Shown here: positions 29,066-38,223 of the stretch, piece by piece | Numbering within the stretch: position 1 is the first letter of the stretch | Layout: each line of letters opens with the position of its first letter | NCBI GenBank assembly: GCA_004293815.1 | Contig: RDZD01000021.1 | Location: 1 to 64,000 of the forward strand | Direction: 5' to 3' | Length of the DNA: 64,000 nt | DNA from: Cytophagales bacterium | GTDB taxonomy: Bacteria > Bacteroidota > Bacteroidia > Cytophagales > Bernardetiaceae | Program-made: the position numbers and the translations under genes | The notes under the pieces: model-generated | Database searches by the model: none | Told to the model about the DNA's origin: nothing | What the model saw: only the letters and a program-made list of their open reading frames with translations

Positions 29066-29116
29066 ATTTAAACCATGTTTTATAACCCCAAAACTTAAAA
29101 AGTAGATCGAAAGAAG

Positions 29117-30088
29117 ATGTTTAACTCGATGACAAGTACAGGTAACAAACTCACTAGAATAGGAGTATTTTACGATGGCAATTATTTCTTGAAAGTCAGC
29201 AACTATTATAATTATGAACATCCGCGTCGTACACGCATCAGCATTGAAGGGCTGCACGAATTTGTACGTAAGCAAGTGGCCAAAGAGGAAAATGTAGATA
29301 TCAGGCTCTGCCACATCGTGGACGCGCACTACTTTAGAGGTCGTCTAAACGCGTATGAAGCCTATCAAAAAAGTAAGCTTTATACTGATCGTATTTTTGA
29401 CGATATTCTGATGAACGAGAATATTATTACACATTATTTGCCTTTGCGTTCCCGAAACGGTAAAAAAGAAGAAAAAGGTATTGACGTTTCGCTTGCTCTG
29501 GAAGCCTATGAACTCACACTCTACAAACGCTTCAGTGTCGTAGTGCTTATTGCCTGCGATGGCGACTACGTCCCTCTTATCAGAAAACTCAATACACTTG
29601 GCACAAGAGTGATGCTCTTGAGCTGGGATTTTAAGTATACAGACGAGCGTGATCAAGAACGCGAAACTCGCACTTCGCAAGAGCTACTAGAGGCCGTCAC
29701 TTATCCTCTGGCTATGCATGAGTTGATAGACAACCGAATAGCCAAAAATGACCCGCTAATCAACAGTTTATTTGTGTCGCAAGATGCTATGCAGACTTAC
29801 TCTAAGCAATTTGCCAATGTGGCCAATAACCACATTACCCCATCACCAGGCACAGTCAAAGTCAGCACTATCAAAAGTTTACGGAATGGGTATGGTTTTG
29901 TATCTGTACCTCCCAACAACCTCTATTTCAGCTATGAAGATGTGATAGATTCTGACTTTAATGATTTACAAGAGGGTGATTATGTAGAGTATGTGATGGG
30001 CAAAAACATACGCGGGGATTGCGCCAACAATGTCCGAAAGGTAGGCACAGTGGACAATCCACCACAGAGCGTGATAAAATCATATTAA
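29117..30088 (+). CDS. NYN-domain (LabA-like) nuclease with a cold-shock-like tail
   Basis: 323 residues. Residues about 14-185 form a NYN/PIN-like domain, with acidic residues in GVFYDGNYF, KGIDVSLALEA and ACDGDYVPLI set to hold a metal. Such domains cut RNA. Residues about 250-315 form an OB/cold-shock-like fold (VKVSTIKSLRNGYGFVSV, then NLYFSYEDV) that should bind nucleic acid. The fusion suggests an RNA-processing nuclease. ATG choices at 29117 and 29129 are both possible. It is transcribed alone from a long leader. Confidence 0.85.
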   Translation: MFNSMTSTGNKLTRIGVFYDGNYFLKVSNYYNYEHPRRTRISIEGLHEFVRKQVAKEENVDIRLCHIVDAHYFRGRLNAYEAYQKSKLYTDRIFDDILMNENIITHYLPLRSRNGKKEEKGIDVSLALEAYELTLYKRFSVVVLIACDGDYVPLIRKLNTLGTRVMLLSWDFKYTDERDQERETRTSQELLEAVTYPLAMHELIDNRIAKNDPLINSLFVSQDAMQTYSKQFANVANNHITPSPGTVKVSTIKSLRNGYGFVSVPPNNLYFSYEDVIDSDFNDLQEGDYVEYVMGKNIRGDCANNVRKVGTVDNPPQSVIKSY

Positions 30089-30233
30089 GTGTCTTTGTTT
30101 GCTTGTAAAAGCTCGTTTATTTTTTGTGTTTTTGAGTAATTTTTAAGATTCATAACACAACGCATTCCCAATTTTGACAAGCGTTTACTGAAAAAAGCGC
30201 ACTTGAATTTATATAAAACCTAGTTAAAAGACA

Positions 30234-31925
30234 ATGCAGCATTCGTCTTCCGTGCAGTGGCGGTACAAAAAAATACCTGATGCTTCCCGTATTGAGGAGC
30301 TTTCTGCCGCGCTCAACACGGGTCGCGTTACATCTGCTTTGTTGTTACAGCGTGGCATAGATAGCTTTGAGGCTGCCAAATCTTTTTTTACGCCCTCTAA
30401 AGCACATTTGCTCAGTCCTTGGTTGCTTAAGGACATGCCAATTGCCATAAACCGCATAGAAGAGGCTCTTATCAAAAAACAAAAAATAGTCATTATTGGT
30501 GATTATGATGTAGATGGTACCACTTCTACAGCCTTTGTATACGGTGTTCTCAAAGACTTGGGTGCGCAAGTCATGGCCTATCAACCCCAACGTCTCACTG
30601 AAGGTTATGGTATTTCGCTCAAAGCCATTCAGGAGGCACACCAGCAGCAAACTAGTCTGATTATTTCCTTAGATTGCGGTATGAGTGCGGCAGATATGGT
30701 ACAGGAAGCGAAGCGTCTGGGTATGGACTTTATTGTGGTGGATCACCATTTGCCCAGTGCCACAGCTCTACCTCAAGCTATTATCATTAATCCAAAGCAA
30801 GCAGACTGCCCCTACCCTTTTAAAGAACTTAGCGGCTGCGGTCTGGCCTTCAAGCTCATGCAGGCACTTAGCGAGCAGATGGGGCTTGATAGTTTTTTGA
30901 TAGAAGATAGGCTCGATTTGGTGGCTTTAAGCATTGCCGCCGACATTGTTTCCCTGACTGGCGAAAATAGAACACTTTGTGCTTTGGGCTTAGAAAAACT
31001 AGCTCAAAGACCTAATTTGGGTATTAAAAGCCTAATGAAATCGGCTGGACAAGGCAAAGCCATTGCTGTCAGCGACTTGGTATTCAAGGTGTCTCCTCTC
31101 ATCAACGCACCAGGACGCATGGGTAGTGCATCTGTAGCTCTCCATTTGCTGCTGGCCAAGTCTACCGAAGAAGCCGAAGCCTATGCTCAGCGTATTTTTA
31201 CTATAAACCAACTCAGAAGAAACACAGAGAGAAACGTTTGTGAAGAAGCTTTTACACAAGCCCAAACGCTCTTTGCCCACAGTCCAGCATTGGTTCTTTT
31301 TGACAAAAGTTGGCACAAAGGCGTACTTGGTATTGCTGCCTCACGCTGCGTAGACAGATTCCGTAAGCCTACCATTGTGCTGAGCGGCGAGGGCGAAACA
31401 GTGGTAGGAAGTGGTAGAACTTTGGCCAATTTGCCACTCTATGATTCTATCAAAACTTGCAGCAACTATCTGAGAGGCTTTGGAGGTCATGCCTTTGCTG
31501 CTGGTGTACAGCTACGCGAACACGATGTGGAAGCGTTTAGAGGCGCATTTATTGAGGCCATCAGACAAACTGAGGCTTTTCAAGACCTCGTTAAACCCTT
31601 TTTAGACATAGATTTGGCTGTTACAGCAGAAGAACTCAAGCCCAGAACTGTGGCCGTGATCAATCGCATGGGGCCTTTTGGGCCAGATTTGATGCGCCCT
31701 GTACTGTCTTGCGTGGTTCAAAAGCCTCTTGATGTGGCAGTTTTTAGAGGGCAGCATTTGTGGCTTAAGCTCAAGCTTGGCAACGATGTGTTTGAGGCTG
31801 TTGGGTTTCAGATGGCCAATATGGCGGGTATTGTTAGTCAGGGAGCTTTTGAAATGGCTTTCAGTATTTCCGAAAAAATCAATACCCAACTAGATCTAAA
31901 AGGTCTTAGACCATGCAATCCTTAA
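30234..31925 (+). CDS. recJ: Single-stranded-DNA exonuclease RecJ
   Basis: 563 residues. It has the DHH phosphoesterase motifs DYDVDGTTS (about residues 89-97), SLDCGMS and VVDHHLP, SIAADIVSLTGENR, the DHHA1 domain with GVLGIAASR and GGHAFAAGV, and a C-terminal OB domain. It degrades single-stranded DNA 5' to 3' in repair and recombination and usually contacts SSB. Length and order are normal. The next gene starts 13 bases before its stop, so they are cotranscribed. Confidence 0.97.
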   Translation: MQHSSSVQWRYKKIPDASRIEELSAALNTGRVTSALLLQRGIDSFEAAKSFFTPSKAHLLSPWLLKDMPIAINRIEEALIKKQKIVIIGDYDVDGTTSTAFVYGVLKDLGAQVMAYQPQRLTEGYGISLKAIQEAHQQQTSLIISLDCGMSAADMVQEAKRLGMDFIVVDHHLPSATALPQAIIINPKQADCPYPFKELSGCGLAFKLMQALSEQMGLDSFLIEDRLDLVALSIAADIVSLTGENRTLCALGLEKLAQRPNLGIKSLMKSAGQGKAIAVSDLVFKVSPLINAPGRMGSASVALHLLLAKSTEEAEAYAQRIFTINQLRRNTERNVCEEAFTQAQTLFAHSPALVLFDKSWHKGVLGIAASRCVDRFRKPTIVLSGEGETVVGSGRTLANLPLYDSIKTCSNYLRGFGGHAFAAGVQLREHDVEAFRGAFIEAIRQTEAFQDLVKPFLDIDLAVTAEELKPRTVAVINRMGPFGPDLMRPVLSCVVQKPLDVAVFRGQHLWLKLKLGNDVFEAVGFQMANMAGIVSQGAFEMAFSISEKINTQLDLKGLRPCNP

Positions 31926-32569
31926 AGCTAAACATTGGATTATTCTTAAGTTTTTTCATGCCCATAATGGGTGCTGTATTCAGTATGTGGCTCGTCAATG
32001 TCTATGCAGACAATCTACTGGCAATGAATTATTTAGAGCTGCTCCTTTTGGCTATGATAACCACATTGGCCATTTCGGTAGGATTTGTCTCCAATACGTT
32101 TACTTCCTTATTAGGTTTTCTGCTTTTTGGCTGGCAGTTTGGACTGGTGATGTGGGTAATTTATGCACTGGTTCTGCTTATAGGTTATGAAATTGCTAAA
32201 TATTGGCAACCTGTTGCAGCGGTGGAACGTTTGGCAAGCAAAAGAGCCTCTGTACAAAAGTTTGTGCAAGATTTTCCAAAAAAAGGTTTTTGGCTATTGT
32301 TTTGGGGGCGTTTAGTACCAGTATTGCCTTTTATGAGCACCAATCTTTTGTATCAGGGTTTGGGTGTAAGCCGTACATCTTTTTTAGGGAGCGGCATGTT
32401 AGCATTGCAGCCCCGTCTTTTGCTGATTTTTGGGGTTTGTAGCAGCATAAAAGGGCTTAAAGTCCTAGAATATGCCCGAAGCCAAACCGCCCCCTATTTA
32501 TTGGCATTGGGTTTAACGGCCTTGCTTGGCGTGGCGTATCAAGTATGGAAGTTACAACGTTACGACTGA
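31913..32569 (+). CDS. DedA/VTT-family membrane protein
   Basis: 218 residues with about six hydrophobic segments. The VTT-type core is visible as FGWQFGLVMWV, then GRLVPVLPFMSTNLLYQGLGVS with the conserved Arg-Pro region. Such proteins are undecaprenyl-phosphate or phospholipid transporters or scramblases. It overlaps recJ by 13 bases at its start. Its end overlaps the convergent DUF1599 gene by 10 bases. Confidence 0.75.
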   Translation: MQSLKLNIGLFLSFFMPIMGAVFSMWLVNVYADNLLAMNYLELLLLAMITTLAISVGFVSNTFTSLLGFLLFGWQFGLVMWVIYALVLLIGYEIAKYWQPVAAVERLASKRASVQKFVQDFPKKGFWLLFWGRLVPVLPFMSTNLLYQGLGVSRTSFLGSGMLALQPRLLLIFGVCSSIKGLKVLEYARSQTAPYLLALGLTALLGVAYQVWKLQRYD

Positions 32570-33126
32570 GTGGTACGGAGATGGATCATGGCAAAGACGG
32601 CGTAATTAAGAATATCCTGATAACCAGCCAAAACCCCTTCCGAAACTAAGGTTTTACCATCTTGAGCCTCTATGCTTTTGATTCGATAAAGCTTCATTAG
32701 AATGATATCAGTGATGCTTTCTACGCGCATATCGCGCCAAGCCTCGCCGTAGTCATGGTTTTTATTGAGCAACAAATCCGCAATTTTTTCCACTTCTTGG
32801 TCATAGAGTGCGAGCAGTTCGGCGGCAGGCATGTTCACGCGAGAGTCTGCGCTGAGCGTAGACTGAATAAGTGCCATTACTGCATAGTTGATAATACCAA
32901 CAAACTCTTCTTGAATAGAATCTTGTATGCGCTGTTCTTTTTTTTCTTGTACGGTACGAATTCTTTTGGCCTTTATAAAAATTTGGTCTGTGATAGAAGG
33001 CAGCCTTAGGATACGCCACGAAGAGCCGTAATCCTGATTTTTTTTATCAAACAAGGTACGACACTCTCCCAGAATTTGCCAAAATTGCTCTGTTGTAGTG
33101 AGGAATGTTTGTGTCAAAGAACCCAT
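32560..33126 (-). CDS. DUF1599 protein (two repeats)
   Basis: 188 residues made of two related halves. Each half has the pattern 'K-N-x-DYG-x-(A/S)-W-R' followed by a long helix (DKKNQDYGSSWRILR near residue 27 and NKNHDYGEAWRDMR near 119) and a second helix (IINYAVMALIQ and ILNYAVFAMIH). This is DUF1599, a Bacteroidetes family thought to bind or modify nucleotides (nucleotide-modification-associated domain 1). It lies 2 bases downstream of the ABC ATPase gene and probably shares its transcript. Confidence 0.85.
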   Translation of the reverse strand: MGSLTQTFLTTTEQFWQILGECRTLFDKKNQDYGSSWRILRLPSITDQIFIKAKRIRTVQEKKEQRIQDSIQEEFVGIINYAVMALIQSTLSADSRVNMPAAELLALYDQEVEKIADLLLNKNHDYGEAWRDMRVESITDIILMKLYRIKSIEAQDGKTLVSEGVLAGYQDILNYAVFAMIHLRTTQS

Positions 33127-33128
33127 GG

Positions 33129-34997
33129 TTAAAGTGGAGGATTAGAACTAGAGTGTTGTATTTTAGCTTTGATGAGAGCTTTGCGCTTGCTTTCAAAGTT
33201 ACCTGTAGGAATAGACTCTATGAGTTTTTTAGTGTAGTCAGACTGCGGTTTGCTGTAGAGATCCTCCGAAAAAGCCTCTTCATCTATTTTGCCCTTATTC
33301 ATCACAAATACCCTGCTGGCTATGAATTTAACCACCGCTAAGTCGTGAGAAATAAAGATATAGGTAAGGTCGTACTTTTGTTTGAGTTGATTGAGCAAGT
33401 TGAGCACTTGTGCCTGCACAGACACGTCTAAAGCAGAAACAGACTCGTCGCAGATGATAAATTTAGGTTTAATGCCCAAAGTTCGGGCTATACAAACGCG
33501 CTGCCTCTGCCCTCCTGAAAGCTGATGCGGATAGCGTTCGTAGTATTCTTCTGTCAAATTGACGTTATGGAGCAACTCTAGAGCCATGTTTCGCCGCTCT
33601 GTGTCTGATGCACCCACATCATGCACACGCATAGGCTCAAGAATAGATTCGCCTATTGTCATGCGAGGATTGAGCGAGGCATAAGGGTCTTGAAAAATGA
33701 TCTGAACTTGGCGACGAAATGCCCTCAGCTCAGCACTTGTCATACTTAGCACATCTTTGCCTTCAAAAAGAATTTGACCACTCATTGGTGTGACTAGGCG
33801 CAAAACAGAACGCCCCAGCGTGGATTTACCACAGCCCGACTCGCCCACAAGCCCTACCGTTTCGCCTTTGTAGACTGTCAAACTCACATCGTCCACGGCT
33901 CGCACGTAAGATTTAACTTTTCCCCACAGGGATTTTTCTTGTGCAAAGTATGTTTTTAGATTTTTGATTTGCAGTATGGGTTCTCTTTTGAGAGATTGCT
34001 CATACTGTTCTCGGAGCTCATCTTCACTTTCGTAGTTAAACAATATCGCTTGTCCTACGGACTGAAACTTTTGCTTTTGGGTATCGCTGCCCATAAAGTC
34101 TGCCACTGTGGGGAGCACTTTGAGCTTGGCATCAAGGCGGGGTCTACAAGCCAACAAGCCTTTGGTGTAAGGATGTTGAGGATTCGTAAATACATCTTCT
34201 ACAAAGCCTTGCTCCACAATTTGGCCTTTCCACATCACCAAGACGCGGTCTGCTACCTCAGCTATCACATTGAGATCATGGGAGATAAACATCACCGACA
34301 TATTGGAAAGTGCCTTCAGTTCATTGATAGTTTCCAAAATACTGGCCTGTACTGTAACGTCCAGCGCGGTGGTAGGTTCGTCGGCAATAAGCAGAGAAGG
34401 ATTGCAAACCAAAGACATCGCAATCATAACGCGCTGTTTTTGACCACCCGAGATTTCGTGAGGATAGGCGTTAAAAATACGCTCGGGGCTAGGCAAATGA
34501 ACCGTGTTGAACATGGCCATTGTAATTTCTTTGGCCTTGTCGTATGTCATTTTTGAGAACTTAGTATCATTGCTCGTCTTTTCGTGCTTGAGAATGGTCT
34601 CCACAACCTGTGCGCCACAAGTATAAACAGGATTGAGGCTAGTCATTGGCTCTTGAAAAATCATGGAAATTTCTTTTCCTCTAATTTCTCTGATATCCTT
34701 GCGCGGCAGATTCAATAGATTTACTTTACCTTCTGGGTGTTCAGCATTGCTGTAAAGCGCACTCTGAAACCAAATTTCTCCGCTTGCAATGCGTCCTGGT
34801 GGCGTTTGAATGAGCTGCATGAGCGAAAGCGAAGATACTGTCTTGCCCGACCCTGACTCTCCCACAATACCCAGTGTTTCGCCTTGCTTAACTTCAAAAC
34901 TAACGCTATCTACGGCTTTTGTGACTTTTCTTGAGTTACTGAACTCAACTGTCAAATTTTTGACTTCAAGTATGTTGGGTGCATTTTTATTGTACAT
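33129..34997 (-). CDS. Fused dipeptide/oligopeptide ABC ATPase (DppD-DppF-like)
   Basis: 622 residues with two full ABC ATPase domains in tandem (about 10-265 and 340-600). The first has Walker A GESGSGKT, signature ISGGQKQR and Walker B LLIADEPT. The second has [16 protein letters not shown] and FIICDES. After domain 1 comes the oligopeptide-type tail [14 protein letters not shown] single chain thus provides both ATPases of an Opp/Dpp-type importer (as in GsiA and YejF). No permease or binding-protein gene is next to it. It is followed after 2 bases by DUF1599 and preceded 15 bases upstream by a lipoprotein gene. Confidence 0.93.
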   Translation of the reverse strand: MYNKNAPNILEVKNLTVEFSNSRKVTKAVDSVSFEVKQGETLGIVGESGSGKTVSSLSLMQLIQTPPGRIASGEIWFQSALYSNAEHPEGKVNLLNLPRKDIREIRGKEISMIFQEPMTSLNPVYTCGAQVVETILKHEKTSNDTKFSKMTYDKAKEITMAMFNTVHLPSPERIFNAYPHEISGGQKQRVMIAMSLVCNPSLLIADEPTTALDVTVQASILETINELKALSNMSVMFISHDLNVIAEVADRVLVMWKGQIVEQGFVEDVFTNPQHPYTKGLLACRPRLDAKLKVLPTVADFMGSDTQKQKFQSVGQAILFNYESEDELREQYEQSLKREPILQIKNLKTYFAQEKSLWGKVKSYVRAVDDVSLTVYKGETVGLVGESGCGKSTLGRSVLRLVTPMSGQILFEGKDVLSMTSAELRAFRRQVQIIFQDPYASLNPRMTIGESILEPMRVHDVGASDTERRNMALELLHNVNLTEEYYERYPHQLSGGQRQRVCIARTLGIKPKFIICDESVSALDVSVQAQVLNLLNQLKQKYDLTYIFISHDLAVVKFIASRVFVMNKGKIDEEAFSEDLYSKPQSDYTKKLIESIPTGNFESKRKALIKAKIQHSSSNPPL

Positions 34998-35012
34998 AGA
35001 ACAGTCGTCTAT

Positions 35013-35588
35013 TTACTCGATGATAAGTGTGGGGAGAGTGTCGGACAGCACGCGTCTGTCTGAAAGCTGTAGTCTGAGAATAAAGCGTTGCCTAGCTTGT
35101 TTTGGTTTATTTTCTAAAAAAATAACAAATCTATCTTCGATTTGTCCATTCTCTAAAGCAAAGCTACGGATAAATTCTGATAACTTCAAACTTTCTGAGC
35201 TTGGATTTTGGTATGATGCTCTAAAATTTTCGTTCAGCACTTTGCCAGGAGCCGAGTCATTGAGGGTATCTAAGCTCAAAACAGCTATGCTGTCTATTTT
35301 GGCATTGGGCATAATTTTGGGGCTGCCCTGCGCTCCAGGACTACTCTGCACCTCAATCAAACGAGCATGTAGCTTCACATCTAAATAAAAATCTTGAGGT
35401 AAGGACGGCAATGAGTTATCTTTAAGGCTGTTGTCAGAACGCAAGCGCGGAGTTACATCCAAAAAAGACCAATGATAAGCCTCTACATAAGAGCCACAAG
35501 CTGTCAAAAAACACCAACTAAAACAGAAGACAAGATTCCATAGAATGCTTTTTATGAGTCTAGTGGCTGTTTGGGAGTAGTGTATCAT
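35013..35588 (-). CDS. Putative lipoprotein
   Basis: 191 residues. An N-terminal hydrophobic stretch ends in the lipobox LTAC (Cys about residue 31). The rest is beta-rich with no motif I recognise; FILRLQLSDRRVLSDTLPTLIIE ends it. It should be an inner- or outer-membrane-anchored periplasmic protein. It lies 15 bases upstream of the peptide-transporter ATPase, which hints at a shared transcript. Confidence 0.65.
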   Translation of the reverse strand: MIHYSQTATRLIKSILWNLVFCFSWCFLTACGSYVEAYHWSFLDVTPRLRSDNSLKDNSLPSLPQDFYLDVKLHARLIEVQSSPGAQGSPKIMPNAKIDSIAVLSLDTLNDSAPGKVLNENFRASYQNPSSESLKLSEFIRSFALENGQIEDRFVIFLENKPKQARQRFILRLQLSDRRVLSDTLPTLIIE

Positions 35589-35645
35589 TTGTCAAATTCT
35601 TGTTAAATATCTGTTTGTTTGATTATACTCACGTTTTTATTAACC

Positions 35646-38078
35646 TTAACGTCTTATGATGGCGTTGAGTTCTGTTTCGTAGCTTTTAATGAGATTATCC
35701 ATGAGCTTATCTATGACTTTGTCGTCCAATGTGCGCTCATCGTCCTGAAAAAGGTAGCTTACGGCATAGGATTTTTTCCCCTCCTCTATTCTCTCTCCTT
35801 CATAAACACTAAACACATTCACATCGCGAAGCAGCTTGCGGCCTAAACGCTGGGCAATCTGTTCCACTTGTTCAAAAGAAACTTGCTTGGGTAATACCAA
35901 AGACAAATCACGGCGAACAGACGGAAATTTAGAAAGCTCCTCAAAGCTAATTTTGGACGAGGCCAAGCCAAATAGCTTGTTTAGGTCTAAAACTGCATAA
36001 AACACATCTTGTTCTACATCAGCCAGTTTACAAACGCTTTTTTTCAGAAGCCCCATATTCACGACTGTTGCCAAATCTTTGTGAACTCTGACCAAAATTT
36101 GAGAGCCTACTTTATACAGCTCTGTGTTCTGAATTTTTTGCTGAGTTAGACCTTGTATATTCATTTTAAGCAAAATAGCCTGAACTACTTGCGCTAAATC
36201 GTAGTAGCTTACCGCTTGATTATTTTCCAACCAAGATTCAGCCCTTTGTTTACCAGTCATAAACAAGGACAATTCAAGCTTTTCGCTATAAGTTCCATCG
36301 CTTTGACGGCAATAGCTTGTACCAACTTCAAACATTTTTAGATTTGTCTCACGCCTTTTGATGTTGCGATCCAAGCTCTCTAGGCCAGAAAAAAGTAAGC
36401 TCTGACGCATCACATCCAGTTCTTCGCTCAAACGGTTTAAAATAACCACATCTTGAGCATCTGTACCGAGTGCTTTGGAATATTTGGAACTGGTCAGAGA
36501 GTTATTGTACATCTCGGCAAAGCCCATGCCAGCCAAAAGCTTACACAATTCAATGCGCAAATTGTGTGTACGTGTGGCGGGGGCAGTGAGAGAAATAAAG
36601 TTTGTGCTTAAATGAGGTGCGGTTTTAATGTTATTGAGACCAAATACCCGTAAGACCTCCTCAGTAATATCGGCAGGCGACTGCACATCTACTCTGTAGG
36701 GCGGTACACTCACTTTGAAGTACAGGTCTTGATCTTCTAAAACACTTATTTTCAAACGCTTGAGGATATCTAAAACTGTTGCTTTGGGTATTTCATAGCC
36801 TATCAAATCGTTCAAATATGCCCATTTTACCTCAAACTCAAAGTTAGCAATTGGATTAGGGTAAAGGTCTAAAGGTTCTGAGGGTATTTGCCCGCCTGCT
36901 ACTTCTTGAATCAGTAAAGCGGCATATTTAAGTGCATAGAGACAGCTATTAGGGTCTGCCCCGCGTGAAAATCTAAATGAAGCGTCTGTGCGTAAAGCGT
37001 GCGTGTTGGTGCTACGGCGCACATACACAGGAGAAAAATACGCACTTTCAAGTAAAATGCTTGTCGTAGAGTCGCTCACGCCTGAATCTATGCCGCCCAT
37101 AATACCCGCCATACAAAGCGGTGTGTTGTTCTGATCACAAATCATCAAGTCTTGCGCTTTGAGACTGCGCTCCTTATCGTCTAGTGTTCTAAACTTGGTA
37201 TTTTCTGGCAAAGTTTTAACTACTAGATGCTGATTGGCTACTTTTTTGGCATCAAAAGCGTGTAGAGGTTGGCCAAAAGCGTGTAAAACATAGTTGGTAA
37301 CGTCCACCACATTATTAATAGGCTTCAAACCTATAGCTCTCAAATAGTTTTGTAACCACTTGGGCGAGTCGGTTATTTTTACGTTCTCTATGAGCAAGCA
37401 AGTGTAACGCGGACACATCTCCGCATTTTCTACAGTAGCTTTAAAAGAATGGGGTTGTTGCAAGGTTTTGAAAGCACTCAAATCAGGCTTATGAAGGCTT
37501 TTTTGAAGGGCTGCGTGTAAATCTCGCGCCACCCCATAATGCGAAGCAGCATCTACGCGATTTGGCGTGAGACCTATCTCTAGAATTGTATCATCGAACA
37601 CTTCAAAATACTGAGCGGCAGGACTACCATTTGGTAAACTGGTGTTAAGTACCATGATTCCGTCGTGCTGAGCCGAAAGTCCTATTTCATCCTCGGCACA
37701 AAGCATACCTTCCGAAGTTTCGCCTCTTATTTTGCCTTTCTTGATTTGTATTGGCTCGCCCTCTAGCGGAAATAGCTCTGCGCCGACTGTAGCCACCACT
37801 ACCTTCTGGCCTATTGCTACATTGGGTGCACCACAAACAATAGCCAGAGGCGTGCCCGTACCAATATCTACCTGGGTTAGTTTCAAACGGTCTGCGTTAG
37901 GATGCTGGGAGCAGCTCAGTACCTCGCCTATAACCAAGCCCTTCAAGCCGCCTTTGATGTCTTGAAAAATAGAAGAGTCTTCTACTTCAAGTCCAAGCTC
38001 AATGAGCTTATTTTTAAGACTTTCTGTATCTAAATCTATAGCTATGTATTGCTTGAGCCAGTTCAGTGAGAGTTTCAT
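35646..38078 (-). CDS. pheT: Phenylalanyl-tRNA synthetase beta chain
   Basis: 810 residues from the ATG at 38078, where the conserved MKLSLNWLKQYI begins; an ATG five codons upstream (38093) is also possible. Domains in order: an EMAP-type tRNA-binding OB fold (about 45-150, GLVIGEVLSCSQHPNADRL), B3/B4 editing domain (about 215-380), B5 (about 415-480), core (about 485-700) and a C-terminal FDX-ACB domain (KFPSVRRDLSLVLP). It joins PheS to charge tRNA-Phe. PheS is not in the window. It has a good promoter. Confidence 0.97.
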   Translation of the reverse strand: MKLSLNWLKQYIAIDLDTESLKNKLIELGLEVEDSSIFQDIKGGLKGLVIGEVLSCSQHPNADRLKLTQVDIGTGTPLAIVCGAPNVAIGQKVVVATVGAELFPLEGEPIQIKKGKIRGETSEGMLCAEDEIGLSAQHDGIMVLNTSLPNGSPAAQYFEVFDDTILEIGLTPNRVDAASHYGVARDLHAALQKSLHKPDLSAFKTLQQPHSFKATVENAEMCPRYTCLLIENVKITDSPKWLQNYLRAIGLKPINNVVDVTNYVLHAFGQPLHAFDAKKVANQHLVVKTLPENTKFRTLDDKERSLKAQDLMICDQNNTPLCMAGIMGGIDSGVSDSTTSILLESAYFSPVYVRRSTNTHALRTDASFRFSRGADPNSCLYALKYAALLIQEVAGGQIPSEPLDLYPNPIANFEFEVKWAYLNDLIGYEIPKATVLDILKRLKISVLEDQDLYFKVSVPPYRVDVQSPADITEEVLRVFGLNNIKTAPHLSTNFISLTAPATRTHNLRIELCKLLAGMGFAEMYNNSLTSSKYSKALGTDAQDVVILNRLSEELDVMRQSLLFSGLESLDRNIKRRETNLKMFEVGTSYCRQSDGTYSEKLELSLFMTGKQRAESWLENNQAVSYYDLAQVVQAILLKMNIQGLTQQKIQNTELYKVGSQILVRVHKDLATVVNMGLLKKSVCKLADVEQDVFYAVLDLNKLFGLASSKISFEELSKFPSVRRDLSLVLPKQVSFEQVEQIAQRLGRKLLRDVNVFSVYEGERIEEGKKSYAVSYLFQDDERTLDDKVIDKLMDNLIKSYETELNAIIRR

Positions 38079-38137
38079 AAGCTTGTGTATCATGCTTGGG
38101 CAGCAAGCCCTATAAAATTTGTATTCAATATTTGCGG

Positions 38138-38166
38138 CAAAATTACGCTTTTTTTATGAACCCCAA
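38138..38166 (-). promoter_or_regulatory. Bacteroidetes-type pheT promoter
   Basis: Minus-strand TTG (38166-38164), an 18-base spacer and TAATTTTG (38145-38138). It gives a leader of about 50 bases to pheT. Confidence 0.55.
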
Positions 38167-38223
38167 AAACATTTGAAGCGGTCTTCGCAAAGTTAGCTTG
38201 TTTTAAAAAGAGCAGTATATTCG

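Larger units (their letters stand above)
28661..29116. other. Divergent gap with a plus-strand promoter and a hairpin
   Basis: 456 bases between divergent genes. It holds a complete plus-strand promoter at 28840-28869, about 250 bases before the NYN gene, and a hairpin at 29042-29065. I found no protein gene and no tRNA. A long leader or a small RNA is possible. Confidence 0.4.

Noticed and set aside
29039-29329. Minus-strand reading frame over the start of the NYN gene
   Set aside because: It overlaps a clear plus-strand gene and encodes no recognisable motif.
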